A stretch of DNA of 64,000 nucleotides, taken from assembly GCA_014843695.1 (NCBI GenBank), contig CM026404.1:6389773-6453772 (forward strand), read 5' to 3'. Of the stretch, positions 26,763-36,166 are shown in pieces. Each line of letters begins with the position of its first letter. The stretch's first letter is position 1. The stretch comes from Archivesica marissinica (lineage: Eukaryota; Mollusca; Bivalvia; Venerida; Vesicomyidae). A program made the translations under genes and the position numbers. The notes below the pieces were generated by a model, which was not told the DNA's origin, made no database searches, and worked only from the letters and a program-made list of their open reading frames with translations.

Positions 26763-27163
26763 CAGGGGCGTAGCTAGCAGTTTTAAATTGGTATGCCCGA
26801 CTAATAAATTGAGCACCAAAGGATGGGAATTTGCTAGAGTAGTCTGGGGGGCATGGTCCCCCAAGGAGGGCATGGTCCCCCGAGGACAATTTTGAATCAC
26901 ATAACGACGATGGTGCACTCTGACACATTTAAATCTTGGATGTTCAAATTTCGATATTTTCAGAGATATGAATTTAACTTTTTATGTTGTGCAGAATGCA
27001 TGTGACCTCCAAGGTGACAACCCAACTCTTCATCATATTCCCACCTACCCCCACCCACACCCCTAAACGTTTTATTGCATTTTTGGGGTTTTTAGATTTT
27101 TTTGATTTTTTGGGACAATCTACGGGCCCAGCTCATCAGGGATGTATAGAAGCTACATGCCTG
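26763..27163. mobile_element. Possible hAT-type MITE
   Basis: The left end CAGGGGCGTAGCTAGC and the right end (inverted CAGGCATGTAGCTTC) match at 10 of the first 13 positions. CAGGGGCGTAGC-type ends are common in non-autonomous hAT elements. No clear target duplication is seen, so the limits are tentative. The interior has the GCATGGTCCCCC pair and no coding sequence. Confidence 0.4.
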
Positions 27164-27382
27164 AAATGAATACCAGTACAGGTAAGTGAAAACAGAACAT
27201 ATTGAATGTTTCCAGCTGTGTATTGCATTTACTGATGATAAAGTCACAGATGGTGGGTATGATAAATATGTATCACAAAGTCACAGATGTTTCTACATGT
27301 AATTTATATGCAATCAAATTAATCTGACATGCTATCATTATCTACATATATATGTTTAGAGTGATTTAGCTGGGTACTGATA

Positions 27383-28885
27383 TGATCTGACAGAGATACT
27401 CGAGTGTGATCTGACAGAGGTACTTGAGTGTGATCTGACAGAGGTACTAGAGTGTGATCTGACAGAGATACTTAAGTGTGATCTGACAGAGATACTTAAG
27501 TGTGATCTGACAGAGATACTTGAGTGTGATCTGACAGAGGTACTTGAGTGTGATCTGACAGAGGTACTAGAGTGTGATCTGACAGAGATACTTAAGTGTG
27601 ATCTGACAGAGATACTTAAGTGTGATCTGACAGAGATACTTGAGTGTGATCTGACAGAGGTACTTGAGTGTGATCTGACAGAGGTACTAGAGTGTGATCT
27701 GACAGAGATACTTAAGTGTGATCTGACAGAGATACTTAAGTGTGATCTGACAGAGATACTTGAGTGTGATCTGACAGAGGTACTTGAGTGTGATCTGACA
27801 GAGGTACTAGAGTGTGATCTGACAGAGATACTTAAGTGTGATCTGACAGAGATACTTAAGTGTGATCTGACAGAGATACTTGAGTGTGATCTGACAGAGG
27901 TACTAGAGTTGATCTGACAGAGATACTAGAGTGTGATCTGACAGAGATACTAGAGTGTGATCTGACAGAGGTACTAGAGTGTGATCTGACAGAGATACTA
28001 GAGTGTGATCTGACAGAGATACGAGTATGATCTGACAGAGTACTGAGTGTGATCTGACAGAGATACTAGAGTGTGATCTGACAGAGATACTAGAGTGTGA
28101 TCTGACAGAGATACTAGACTGATCTGACAGAGATACTAGACTGTGATCTGAGAGAGATACTAGAGTGTGATCTGACAGAGATACTAGAGTGTGATCTGAC
28201 AGAGATACTAGAGTGTGATCTGACAGAGGTACTAGAGTGTGATCTGACAGATACTAGACTGATCTGACAGAGATACTAGACTGTGCTCTGAGAGAGATAC
28301 TAGAGTGTGATCTGACAGAGATACTAGAGTGTGATCTGACAGAGATACTAGAGTGTGATCTGACAGAGATACTAGAGTGTGATCTGACAGAGATACTAGA
28401 GTGTGATCTGACAGAGATACTAGACTGATCTGACAGAGATACTAGACTGTGATCTGAGAGAGATACTAGAGTGTGATCTGACAGAGATACTAGAGTGTGA
28501 TCTGACAGAGATACTAGAGTGTGATCTGACAGAGGTACTAGAGTGTGATCTGACAGATACTAGACTGATCTGACAGAGATACTAGACTGTGCTCTGAGAG
28601 AGATACTAGAGTGTGATCTGACAGAGATACTAGAGTGTGATCTGACAGAGATACTAGAGTGTGATCTGACAGAGATACTAGAGTGTGATCTGACAGAGAT
28701 ACTAGAGTGTGATCTGACAGAGATACTAGACTGATCTGACAGAGATACTAGACTGTGATCTGAGAGAGATACTAGAGTGTGATCTGACAGAGATACTAGA
28801 GTGTGATCTGACAATACTCGAGTGTGATCTGACAATACTCGAGTGTGATCTAACAATACTCGAGTGTGATCTGACAGAGATACTC
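27383..28885. repeat. 24-bp minisatellite with two kinds of higher-order repeat (intron 2)
   Basis: Units contain TGATCTGACAGAGATACTAG then AGTG. On the left (about 27390-27905) five unit variants cycle to give a 120-bp higher-order repeat. On the right, shortened units (TAGACTGATC at 28115, 28421, 28727; and at 28255, 28561) give a 306-bp higher-order repeat. The array ends about 66 bp before exon 3. Confidence 0.96.
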
Positions 28886-28951
28886 TTCCATCCCAGATAG
28901 GGTTAATATTTCCTAGAACTGTTCAGTGACAAACATTGTATGATATTTCAG

Positions 28952-29149
28952 AGGAGCAACATGACCGTGCACACGAGGAGAAAGATGTGGACAAGGAGCA
29001 CAGTCATGACGGTACAGCGGCGAGCGACAGCCACGCCCACAGCGCTATCGACGACCACTCTCTCATCGGGATCACACTGGTGGCCGGGTTTATATTTATG
29101 TTATTGGTGGACCAGATAGGAGGCGGAGGGCATATGCATATACCTGCAG
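28952..29149 (+). CDS. SLC39A9: ZIP9 zinc transporter, exon 3 (His-rich loop and membrane segment 3)
   Basis: 198-bp exon after TGATATTTCAG and before GTAGGA. Its first two bases complete the codon begun by exon 2 (C+AG, Gln), and it ends one base into a codon. It encodes residues 36-101 of the visible protein. First comes a charged loop with seven histidines (QEQHDRAH ... KEHSHD ... DSHAHS ... DDHS), as expected of the metal-binding loop in ZIP9. Then comes a hydrophobic segment GITLVAGFIFMLLVDQIG, which matches membrane segment 3 of the family, followed by HMHIP. The loop is more acidic than I recall in vertebrates. Confidence 0.93.
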
Positions 29150-29335
29150 GTAGGAGCAGGTCAAACATCTTCAGCCCTTTATTTCTGAAAATCCCTATGC
29201 ATGTTACAGAATAGTCTGTACATGTATATGGACATAATTGAACAAAATGGAAATATTTGATCTGCATTTTTTTCAACTCTTGTTATATAATCTGTCACCA
29301 TAGTGATACTGTTGTTTGAATCTGAGAATTGTTCT
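29150..29335 (+). other. ZIP9 intron 3, start
   Basis: Donor GTAGGA and unique AT-rich sequence. Intron 3 spans 29150-30255 (1106 bp). Confidence 0.75.
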
Positions 29336-29825
29336 CAACCAATCAGAAAGCTTGAAACTAGGTTTGCAGTTATCGAGCTCAAGTGAATATACATGTAATT
29401 GGTTGAATCCTAGATGTGCACTCGGTGCAACCAATCAGAAAGCTTGAAACTAGGTTTGCAGTTATCGAGCTCAAGTGAATATACATGTAATTGGTTGAAT
29501 CCTAGATGTGCACCCGGTGCAACCAATCAGAAAGCTTGAAACTAGGTTTGCAGTTATCGAGCTCAAGTGAATATACATGTAATTGGTTGAATCCTAGATG
29601 TGCACCTGGTGCAACCAATCAGAAAGCTTGAAACTAGGTTTGCAGTTATCGAGCTCAAGTGAATATACATGTAATTGGTTGATTCCTAGATGTGCACCCG
29701 GTGCAACCAATCAGAAAGCTTGAAACTAGGTTTGCAGTTATCGAGCTCAAGTGAATATACATGTAATTGGTTGATTCCTAGATGTGCACTCGGTGCAACC
29801 AATCAGAAAGCTTGAAACTGAGTTT
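29336..29825. repeat. 92-bp tandem repeat with inverted CCAAT/ATTGG ends (intron 3)
   Basis: Five full units start at 29336, 29428, 29520, 29612 and 29704, with a partial sixth at 29796. Each unit carries CAACCAATCAGAAAGC on the left and AATTGGTTGAATCC on the right, so CAACCAAT and ATTGGTTG form an inverted pair about 55 bp apart. Related CTTTCTGATTGGTT occurs at about 35713. Confidence 0.95.
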
Positions 29826-30255
29826 GAATTGATTTAGCTGTTGCCAGTCTCAGGTTCTATTGAATCTATTTATGGTTCTCGTCTGTAGCCAATCAAAATC
29901 AAATGGCTGAGTTGGATATTATAGTAGGGCGTGCATATTTAATGCCTTAAAGCAAAAGGGTTAGGGTTAATGCAAATTTCTACAGAATGTAATTTCCTAT
30001 TATATGGTATAGTTTGTTTCCAAATATTTGCCTTAAAAGCAGGGTATTTCAACTAAGAAACAAACGTCGTATATGCGGTTTGTTGACGTAACTAAATAAT
30101 GTAAATAGGGTCGTAATCCAACACGTGTATCCTGAATGGCACGATTTATGTTACAGATTTACCGTTATATCTCACATTTGTACATATGCATAATTATTTA
30201 TTTGTAGACTAATCTTAGTTAAATTATCTCTAAAAGTATGTATTTGCGATTTCAG

Positions 30256-30339
30256 ACTCGGAATTGGGTACAAATCCTACATCTCAACAAAACAGACATA
30301 AAATAACAGCTACGCTAGGACTGGTTGTACATGCGGCAG
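30256..30339 (+). CDS. SLC39A9: ZIP9 zinc transporter, exon 4 (start of membrane segment 4)
   Basis: 84-bp exon between TTGCGATTTCAG and GTATCA. It opens with two bases completing an Asp codon and ends one base into the next codon. It encodes residues 102-129: a polar linker, then KITATLGLVVHAA. His127 is the first half of the ZIP metal-binding signature H-x-x-x-D. The Asp is supplied by exon 5, so the signature is split across intron 4, the intron that carries the decoy acceptors. Confidence 0.93.
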
Positions 30340-30605
30340 GTATCATAATCTTGTCTCTTTCTTACATTTATACATTAAAAACTTTAAAATTCCAGAATAT
30401 TTTAATGTTATTATTTTTCAAACTTTCCCAAGAATATATTCAATATCGATGTAGCGTACAAACTAAAAATAAGAAAGAACACATTCATGAACTGTCTGCT
30501 ACAATTATTTGAACTATTTATAGCCTAAATTTTACCCAGCATGCAAAGAGTTAGATAGCATATTCAAGGAAATTCTTTTTGAGAATGTATATACATGTAT
30601 ATGGA
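30340..30605 (+). other. ZIP9 intron 4, start
   Basis: Donor GTATCA, then AT-rich unique sequence. Intron 4 is 30340-31360 (1021 bp). Confidence 0.75.
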
Positions 30606-31007
30606 TGTTGTAGCAATGGTAGCGCGTTCACTTCAGGTGTGAAATGTCCGGAGCATGCGCTCAGCTGTAGCTGTTACGATTGTGCCCTTAAGCGTTAAAC
30701 TTTATTTATTTTACAACAATTGCGAAGCAAGTTCTAACAACTTATATTAATCACTTTCGTTGACGCGGATGAAATTGTATATGTGGTCATTCGTGTGGGG
30801 GGGAACCGGAGTACCCGGAGAAAATCCATCTGTCTGATCTTGTGACCACCGTACCATCTTGCATACTTACCGGTCTGAGGATCGAACCCGGGTTGCATTG
30901 GTGAGAAGCGAGCACGCTAACCACTGCGCTAATCAGACAGCCTTAGATGTTGCCTCCTCTCTCCCCTCCCTCCTGGTGATAGCTTCCATCAGGAATGAGG
31001 TGTCAGG
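30606..31007 (+). repeat. SINE family A, interrupted by a family B SINE
   Basis: The left part (30606-30695) and right part (30943-31007) together match the uninterrupted copy at 34111-34271: GGTGTGAAATGTCCGGAG, TTACGATTGTGCCCTTA, then TGTTGCCTC and TTCCATCAGGAATGA. The tRNA-like head of this family (TGATAGCATAATGGATGC with GAGTTTGAGCCC) is clear only in the 34111 copy; here it is decayed. Confidence 0.75.
30696..30942 (-). repeat. SINE family B, full-length, tRNA-derived
   Basis: Read on the minus strand, the head has an A box (TTAGCGCAGTGGTTAGCG) and a B box (GGTTCGATCC), the internal Pol III promoter of a tRNA-derived SINE. The body holds the GGAACCGGAGTACCCGG box. The tail on the left is TTTATTTATTTTACAAC-like. 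It is inserted in a family A SINE and lies in ZIP9 intron 4, antisense to the gene. Confidence 0.88.
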
Positions 31008-31110
31008 TAGGAGGGATTGAATTATGTGCAAGATCTTGTTTTGCAATCAAGCTGAAGTAAACTGTTTATGGCCAGACGTTCATATTACCCGTATATTAGA
31101 GAGGTATAAG

Positions 31111-31360
31111 CTGATGGTATACCTTGAAGTTTCTGTACGTTCTATTGGTTTATATTTCAGCTGATGGTATAGCTTGATGTTTCTGTACGTTCTATTGGTT
31201 TATATTTCAGCTGATGGTATAGCTTGAAGCTTCTGTAAGTTCTATTGGTTTATATTTCAGCTGATGGTATAGATTGAAGCTTCTGTAAGTTCTATTGGTT
31301 TATGTTTCAGCTGATGGTATAGCTTGAAGTTTCTGTACATTCTATTGGTTTATGTTTCAG
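31111..31360 (+). repeat. 50-bp x5 array: tandem copies of the exon 5 splice acceptor
   Basis: Five units of exactly 50 bp start at 31111, 31161, 31211, 31261 and 31311. Each begins CTGATGGTATAGCTTGAAG (first 10 bases identical to the start of exon 5) and ends TCTATTGGTTTATATTTCAG or TTTATGTTTCAG. The fifth TTTCAG (31360) is the true acceptor; those at 31160, 31210, 31260 and 31310 are decoys with the same polypyrimidine context. Joined to exon 4, every decoy meets TGA after five codons. Units 3 and 4 also contain a perfect donor GTAAGT (31235, 31285), each defining a 24-nt pseudo-exon. Confidence 0.95.
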
Positions 31361-31446
31361 CTGATGGTATCGCTATGGGTGCTGCCGTGTCTATGTCCAC
31401 GTCTCATCTAACATTTATAGTGTTTGTAGCTATCATGTTGCATAAG
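31361..31446 (+). CDS. SLC39A9: ZIP9 zinc transporter, exon 5 (segments 4-5, metal-binding motifs)
   Basis: 86-bp exon between TTTATGTTTCAG and GTTAGT. It begins two bases into a codon and ends in phase 0. Residues 130-158 start ADGIAMGAAVSMSTSH and end FVAIMLHK. Asp131 pairs with His127 from exon 4, and His157-Lys158 are the segment 5 signature; these line the zinc path in ZIP proteins. It is chosen over four upstream look-alike starts because only this copy continues without a stop and matches the family. Confidence 0.94.
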
Positions 31447-31463
31447 GTTAGTATATCTGTATA

Positions 31464-31688
31464 CAGGCAAACCTGTGTTAGTGGTCACCTCTATTCGATA
31501 GCCAACCTGTATTAAACAGCCAGTTTCCAGATTTCAAATATATTATTTTAATATACATTAAGCAGACACCTGTGCAAAGTAGCCAGTTTTCAGTTTGCAA
31601 ATATATTATTATCTATTAAACAGCCACCTGTACTAAGCAGCCAGTTTCTGTGATTCCTTCAGATGGCTGCTTAAGACAGGTTTGGCTG
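31464..31688. mobile_element. TA-flanked MITE, family 1 (intron 5)
   Basis: Ends CAGGCAAACCTGTGTTAGTG and inverted CAGCCAAACCTGTCTTAAGC, flanked by TA on both sides (31462-31463, 31689-31690). The interior repeats TAAGCAGCCAGTTT-like sequence. It belongs to the same family as 35989-36166 and 40940-41103. It sits 17 bp after the exon 5 donor. A TA duplication points to the Tc1/mariner superfamily. Confidence 0.8.
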
Positions 31689-31690
31689 TA

Positions 31691-32389
31691 TGTTGTATAT
31701 GTCCTCTCACCTTGCCTTGTCATTCTCTATTTGCTGTAAATCTAGCCCAGCCACGTGTGATGTTTCAAACCTATAACCTCCAGCAGCAGTACTTGTTTGT
31801 GGTCAGGTAGATAAATTGGCCATTGACAATGGAGCCACCAAATGAAAGCCAGTATAGGAGGATATTAATAATGATTTGTGTTTTATTTTCCTGGTTCCTT
31901 GGCCCCTTGTTCACTCGTGTAGTTACAATATTTCGAAACGTGTATTTCTGTTCCTGCCAAATGTTCAGAATCATGCACTAGCGCTTGATTTGATATTTGT
32001 TACAGGAATATAACAATCATACAGCATGATTATATTTCAGAATCATGCAGTTCCGCATGTATGTGATTAAAAACAAATATTTCTTGAGAAATGTTGGCCT
32101 CTGAAAATACTATGTTTACGATGCACAGCATTCACTGGAACTCCGCCCCTGTCCTCGATTTCAGTGCCATAAAATAGATGTGCATTATACATGGTAGCGC
32201 AGCGTACATCGATAAATACGGTATTGTCACAGTGCAGGGCTGTGCCACGGAGAATAAATTTATTTTGGGAGATGCATACGTTGTAGGAAATTGTGTAGAA
32301 TATAATTTATTATTCTGTTTATAATGGCTGCATTTGATCTGGATTTTTGGAGTATATTATTCATATTGTATGTTATTTTCTGTTTTCAG
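31691..32389 (+). other. ZIP9 intron 5, remainder
   Basis: About 700 bp of unique AT-rich sequence between the MITE and exon 6. Intron 5 is 31447-32389 (943 bp), with donor GTTAGT and acceptor TTTTCTGTTTTCAG. No other feature is seen. Confidence 0.7.
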
Positions 32390-32524
32390 GCACCAGCAGC
32401 CTTTGGTTTGGTATCATTTTTGCTCCATGAAGGTTTTGACAGAGCGAGAATACGACGACATTTGTTTATATTTGCCGCAGCGGCACCAATAGGAGCTATA
32501 GTAACTTATATATGTATAAATCAG
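32390..32524 (+). CDS. SLC39A9: ZIP9 zinc transporter, exon 6 (segments 5-6)
   Basis: 135-bp exon, 45 codons, phase 0 at both ends, between TTCTGTTTTCAG and GTACCG. It begins [17 protein letters not shown], directly continuing the HK of exon 5, as in vertebrate ZIP9. It then has a basic stretch RARIRRH and a hydrophobic segment [20 protein letters not shown] (membrane segment 6). Residues 159-203 of the visible protein. Confidence 0.94.
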
Positions 32525-32625
32525 GTACCGTCATCTTCTATTCCCAATCAAGTTGAAAAGTGTTAGGAAATATCGACGTCTGTTTTTTCGTAGAAGATTG
32601 AATAGATCAGTAGACAGAAACAACT

Positions 32626-33034
32626 GTTGTCAATCATGACGGTTGCTGTCAATCATGATGGTTGCTGTCAATCATGACGGTTGCTGTCAATCATGACGGT
32701 TGCTGTCAATCATGACGGTTGCTGTCAATCATGACGGTTGCTGTCAATCATGACGGTTGCTGTCAATCATGACGGTTGCTGTCAATCATGACGGTTGCTG
32801 TCAATCATGACGGTTGCTGTCAATCATGAAGTTGCTGTCAATCATGACGGTTGCTGTCAATCATGATGGTTGCTGTCAATCATGACGGTTGCTGTCAATC
32901 ATGATGGTTGCTGTCAATCATGACAGTTGCTGTCAATCATGATGGTTGCTGTCAATCATGATGGTTGCTGTCAATCATGATGGTTGCTGTCAATCATGAT
33001 GGTTGCTGTCAATCATGACGGTTGCTGTCAATCC
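32626..33034. repeat. 19-bp minisatellite (intron 6)
   Basis: About 21 units of GTTGCTGTCAATCATGACG, with a C/T alternation (GACGG or GATGG) and one 18-bp unit at about 32829. It starts about 100 bp after the exon 6 donor. Intron 6 is 32525-35259 (2735 bp). Confidence 0.97.
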
Positions 33035-34110
33035 TTGAATTAGGTATTTAAAAACATACCCAACCTAATTTCAAATCTCACAAACAGCATGCAATGTTGC
33101 ACTTCATTTACTGTTTACCTCTTTGTATAAACTGTAATGTGATGGACAATGAAATGCTTGTATTTTCTCACTTTTCATGTGAAATAAATATTGCATAACA
33201 CCCCACCAACCCCCCCCCTCCTCCACCCCCTCTATATCGATCATGTCTTTATACAACGTCATTTTTCCATTTTTCTTTATACTAGTACAATACATGTACA
33301 TAAGTAAGTTATCTTCTAAAGTTAGATTTAGGACAAGTTGTCTGTATTATTATATTAATAGGAGACATTGCTGGCTTTTCTATTATCTCCCTTGGCAGGT
33401 AAATTCTGATTTATCCCTAAACGTATATCGGTCCTTTTAGTTGGAATCCTGTGTTTTTACGGTTGTTCACTAAACAGATGTTGCAGAATGATAAATGTGA
33501 TTTTTTGTTTTAATTTGTGTTAATTAATTGATAACAAATTTGTACAGATAAGTAAATAAATAGCCATTGCATATAATAATCTGTCGGGATGTAGTACTGT
33601 AATAATAATAAGATGAGAAAGTGGGTGGAAATTGATAGCATGCATGTTGTGCAAAGGAATCAACGAACAAAACAGAGGAGAACCAATTTAGAGAAACTAT
33701 AAACTTTTAGGGAGCATTCAGGGGAAGTAACTGACTGATGTTTCTTAATGAAAGTGTTGCTACTATTTACTGTGTTTGTGTATTGTGTCATTAACTCTGA
33801 CTGGGCTGCCATATCATTTCATTTTATGTAGGACAAACAGCTTTAAGATGTTTTGTATTTTCAGTAAACAGCTAAGATAAGATAAGATCAATTTTATTTT
33901 GAGTCGGCAAGATACCAATTGTACAACACAAGTTCTGAGTGAGCTTTTGAACCGACTATATAACATAAAATAATGGTAACAGCTATAAAATTAGAATCTA
34001 GCTGTAAGATGTTGTATCTTGTACATTTTTTTACTATTTTCATAGAGTTTTGTCCAGTAAGAGATACACTGACCCATTATAAAGCACTCCTTCTTTTCAA
34101 ATGTTGTATT
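33035..34110 (+). other. ZIP9 intron 6, middle
   Basis: Mostly unique AT-rich sequence. It includes a C-rich stretch near 33200-33232 and GATAAGATAAGATCAATTTT near 33884, possibly the edge of a decayed repeat. No exon is seen. Confidence 0.5.
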
Positions 34111-34271
34111 GTGGAAGTCGTGATAGCATAATGGATGCATGTTCGCTTTAGGTGCGAAAGGTCCGGAGTTTGAGCCCTGCTGGAGCCGTTACGATTGTGC
34201 CCTTAGGCATGTTGCCTCTTCCCTCTCCCCCGTGGCGATGGATTCCATCAGGAATGATGTCTCGAGAGTGA
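34111..34271 (+). repeat. SINE family A, uninterrupted copy (intron 6)
   Basis: tRNA-like head: A-box-like TGATAGCATAATGGATGC and B-box-like GAGTTTGAGCCC. The body is TTACGATTGTGCCCTTAGG, and the end is TTCCATCAGGAATGATGTC. A hAT-like element begins right after it. Confidence 0.75.
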
Positions 34272-34277
34272 TTAATA

Positions 34278-35180
34278 CAGGGCTCGACTACCGTGGTTGA
34301 CTGCAGTTTTACCTGCCCGAATGAGATTTTCACCTGCCCAAAGTTTTACTTCTGATTATTTGTTCATATTTAATTTTTCAACACTGTATACAGGTTCATA
34401 ACATTACTGTTTTCTGGCCGTGCATTTTGGAAGAAACAGCAAAGATATCCCAAATCGTGCTTAATATTGCACCACTCTAAATCTTATGTGATGCTGTGTG
34501 CAGCTGTATCACAAACAATCCCAATGAGTTCGAGCCCTACCATTGTTTCCTTGAGCAAGAAACTTTATCCAAAATTGTGTAGTACTGTGGTTGGTCCCAG
34601 GAACAGACGTAAACATGCCATGATTAATCTAAGTTGTAGAACTTGTTTGATAATCGAGCTTAAAATATATTAGTACAGATTAGCTCTCGCAATCCTTTAA
34701 ATGTGGTAGCCCAACTGTCCACCCATCCACGCTTGCGCTTCTTTTCATAAGCTTGCTTGTCAGGCTGTCTTTTTTGGGGGGAAGCCGATAAAAAAAATTG
34801 ACAGTTGCGTCTGCCCAGATGACCACATTTTAAAAACGCTTCCTATGTATAACTGTAACTGAGGTTTCAATTGGACAAAATCAGCCAATCAGCAAAGCCG
34901 ATTCAAAAATACTCTCCAACAGGAGATTATTTCATAGTAACAGTAACAACACATTCCGATTGGTTAATACATGCAGCTTTATGCTTACGTCATGAGACAA
35001 GTACCTGTTTCGGTTTATTATTATCGAGCAAGAGTAGCGGCACTTAAGTTTACTATCGTTTCGTAAACTATTGAAACAAAAACTAGTTGCCCGTCGGGCA
35101 AGCGAGTAACAACAAGTACTTGCCCGCTGCCAACATTTACCTGCCCCGGGCAATCGGGCAGTGATTAGTGTCGAGCCCTG
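34278..35180. mobile_element. hAT-like non-autonomous element (intron 6)
   Basis: The ends CAGGGCTCGACTACCG and inverted CAGGGCTCGACACTAATC share the first 11-12 bases. TTAATA lies directly outside both ends (34272-34277 and 35181-35186). Subterminal CCTGCCCGAATG and TTGCCCGCTGCC stretches are typical of this element type. No transposase is visible. It ends only 79 bp before exon 7. Confidence 0.75.
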
Positions 35181-35259
35181 TTAATATAAGTGACCTAGAA
35201 TGAACCCTGTGTGTATGTTCAGCAATCAGCTGTAACACTTCGTTTCTTGTATATTTCAG

Positions 35260-35505
35260 AAAAGTATGGAAGTTTTAAATGATGCTCATACCACGGGTAT
35301 AGCCATGTTATTTAGTGCAGGCACCTTCTTATATGTGGCCACAGTGCATGTGCTTCCCGAGCTTGCCAGTCGACAGACGCGGCAGACTTTACCAGATGGA
35401 ACAGTCGTCGTACACGATCATAAAGGATTTGCTAAGATGGACTTAGTAGTACTAGTTTTTGGTGCCGTTGTACCAGTCCTGATAAGCATTGGTCATAAAC
35501 ATTAA
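35260..35505 (+). CDS. SLC39A9: ZIP9 zinc transporter, exon 7 (C-terminus and stop)
   Basis: 246 bp including the stop, after TCTTGTATATTTCAG. Residues 204-284 begin KSMEVLNDAHTTGIAMLFSA and continue GTFLYVATVHVLPEL (membrane segment 7). A variable hydrophilic loop follows. The end is LVVLVFGAVVPVLISIGHKH (segment 8), and the terminal GHKH parallels the GHQH end of vertebrate ZIP9. Stop TAA at 35503-35505. With a 30-35-residue exon 1 the protein would be about 315-320 residues, against 307 in human. Confidence 0.94.
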   Translation, partial: KSMEVLNDAHTTGIAMLFSAGTFLYVATVHVLPELASRQTRQTLPDGTVVVHDHKGFAKMDLVVLVFGAVVPVLISIGHKH

Positions 35506-35988
35506 CACATAGTGCATACTATAGTGATACGACATAGGAAAGTAAATGTCTGATTGCCAACTCAATCTCAAATTCAAAGCATGTTTGCCAATGCTTGCAA
35601 CAGTTACTCATTTGTGAGAGCACAAAGTGCTCAAAGTTCTCTAGTTCAACATTCTGTATGACCTGGCCTGGAGGTTATATAAACTCATCTCCAATCTCAA
35701 CATAAGTCTCAAGCTTTCTGATTGGTTAAACCAAGAGCAAGTGTTGGTGTCAACCAATCATATGATATTATCACTTTGAGAATATGTTTATAACATCCGA
35801 CACGGGACTCTGTTTGCCATCTGCTGTATGACCTGCACTGCGTTTGGGCAGTGTGAAAGCACAACTCGACAACAACAACCTCATTGTAAAAATCCATATA
35901 ACCGTAATAGTGAAACCTGTGTTTTATTTCAATGAATATACATGGTATAATGATCACAATAAGACAATACATGTAGGATCCATATTAA
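35506..35988 (+). other. ZIP9 3' UTR and downstream spacer
   Basis: AT-rich sequence after the stop codon. I find no AATAAA in the next 480 bp, so the cleavage site cannot be placed. CTTTCTGATTGGTT near 35713 resembles the 92-bp intron 3 repeat. Confidence 0.45.
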
Positions 35989-36166
35989 CAGTGAAACCTG
36001 TGTTAGTGGTCACCTCTATTAAGCAGCCGACATTTATTAAGCAGTCTGTTGCAACATTCCCAATGTGGCAATTTCTTCAACATTTAACCTCTATTGAGCA
36101 GCAATCTTCACAAAACAACCATTTTTCATCACTAGCTTGGCTGGCTGCTTAAGACAGGCTTGAATG
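35989..36166. mobile_element. TA-flanked MITE, family 1
   Basis: Left end CAGTGAAACCTGTGTTAGTG; right end inverted CATTCAAGCCTGTCTTAAGC. The interior is TAAGCAGCC-rich. A more degraded relative of 31464-31688. A partial extra left end (AGTGAAACCTGTGTTTT) lies at about 35909. Confidence 0.65.
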
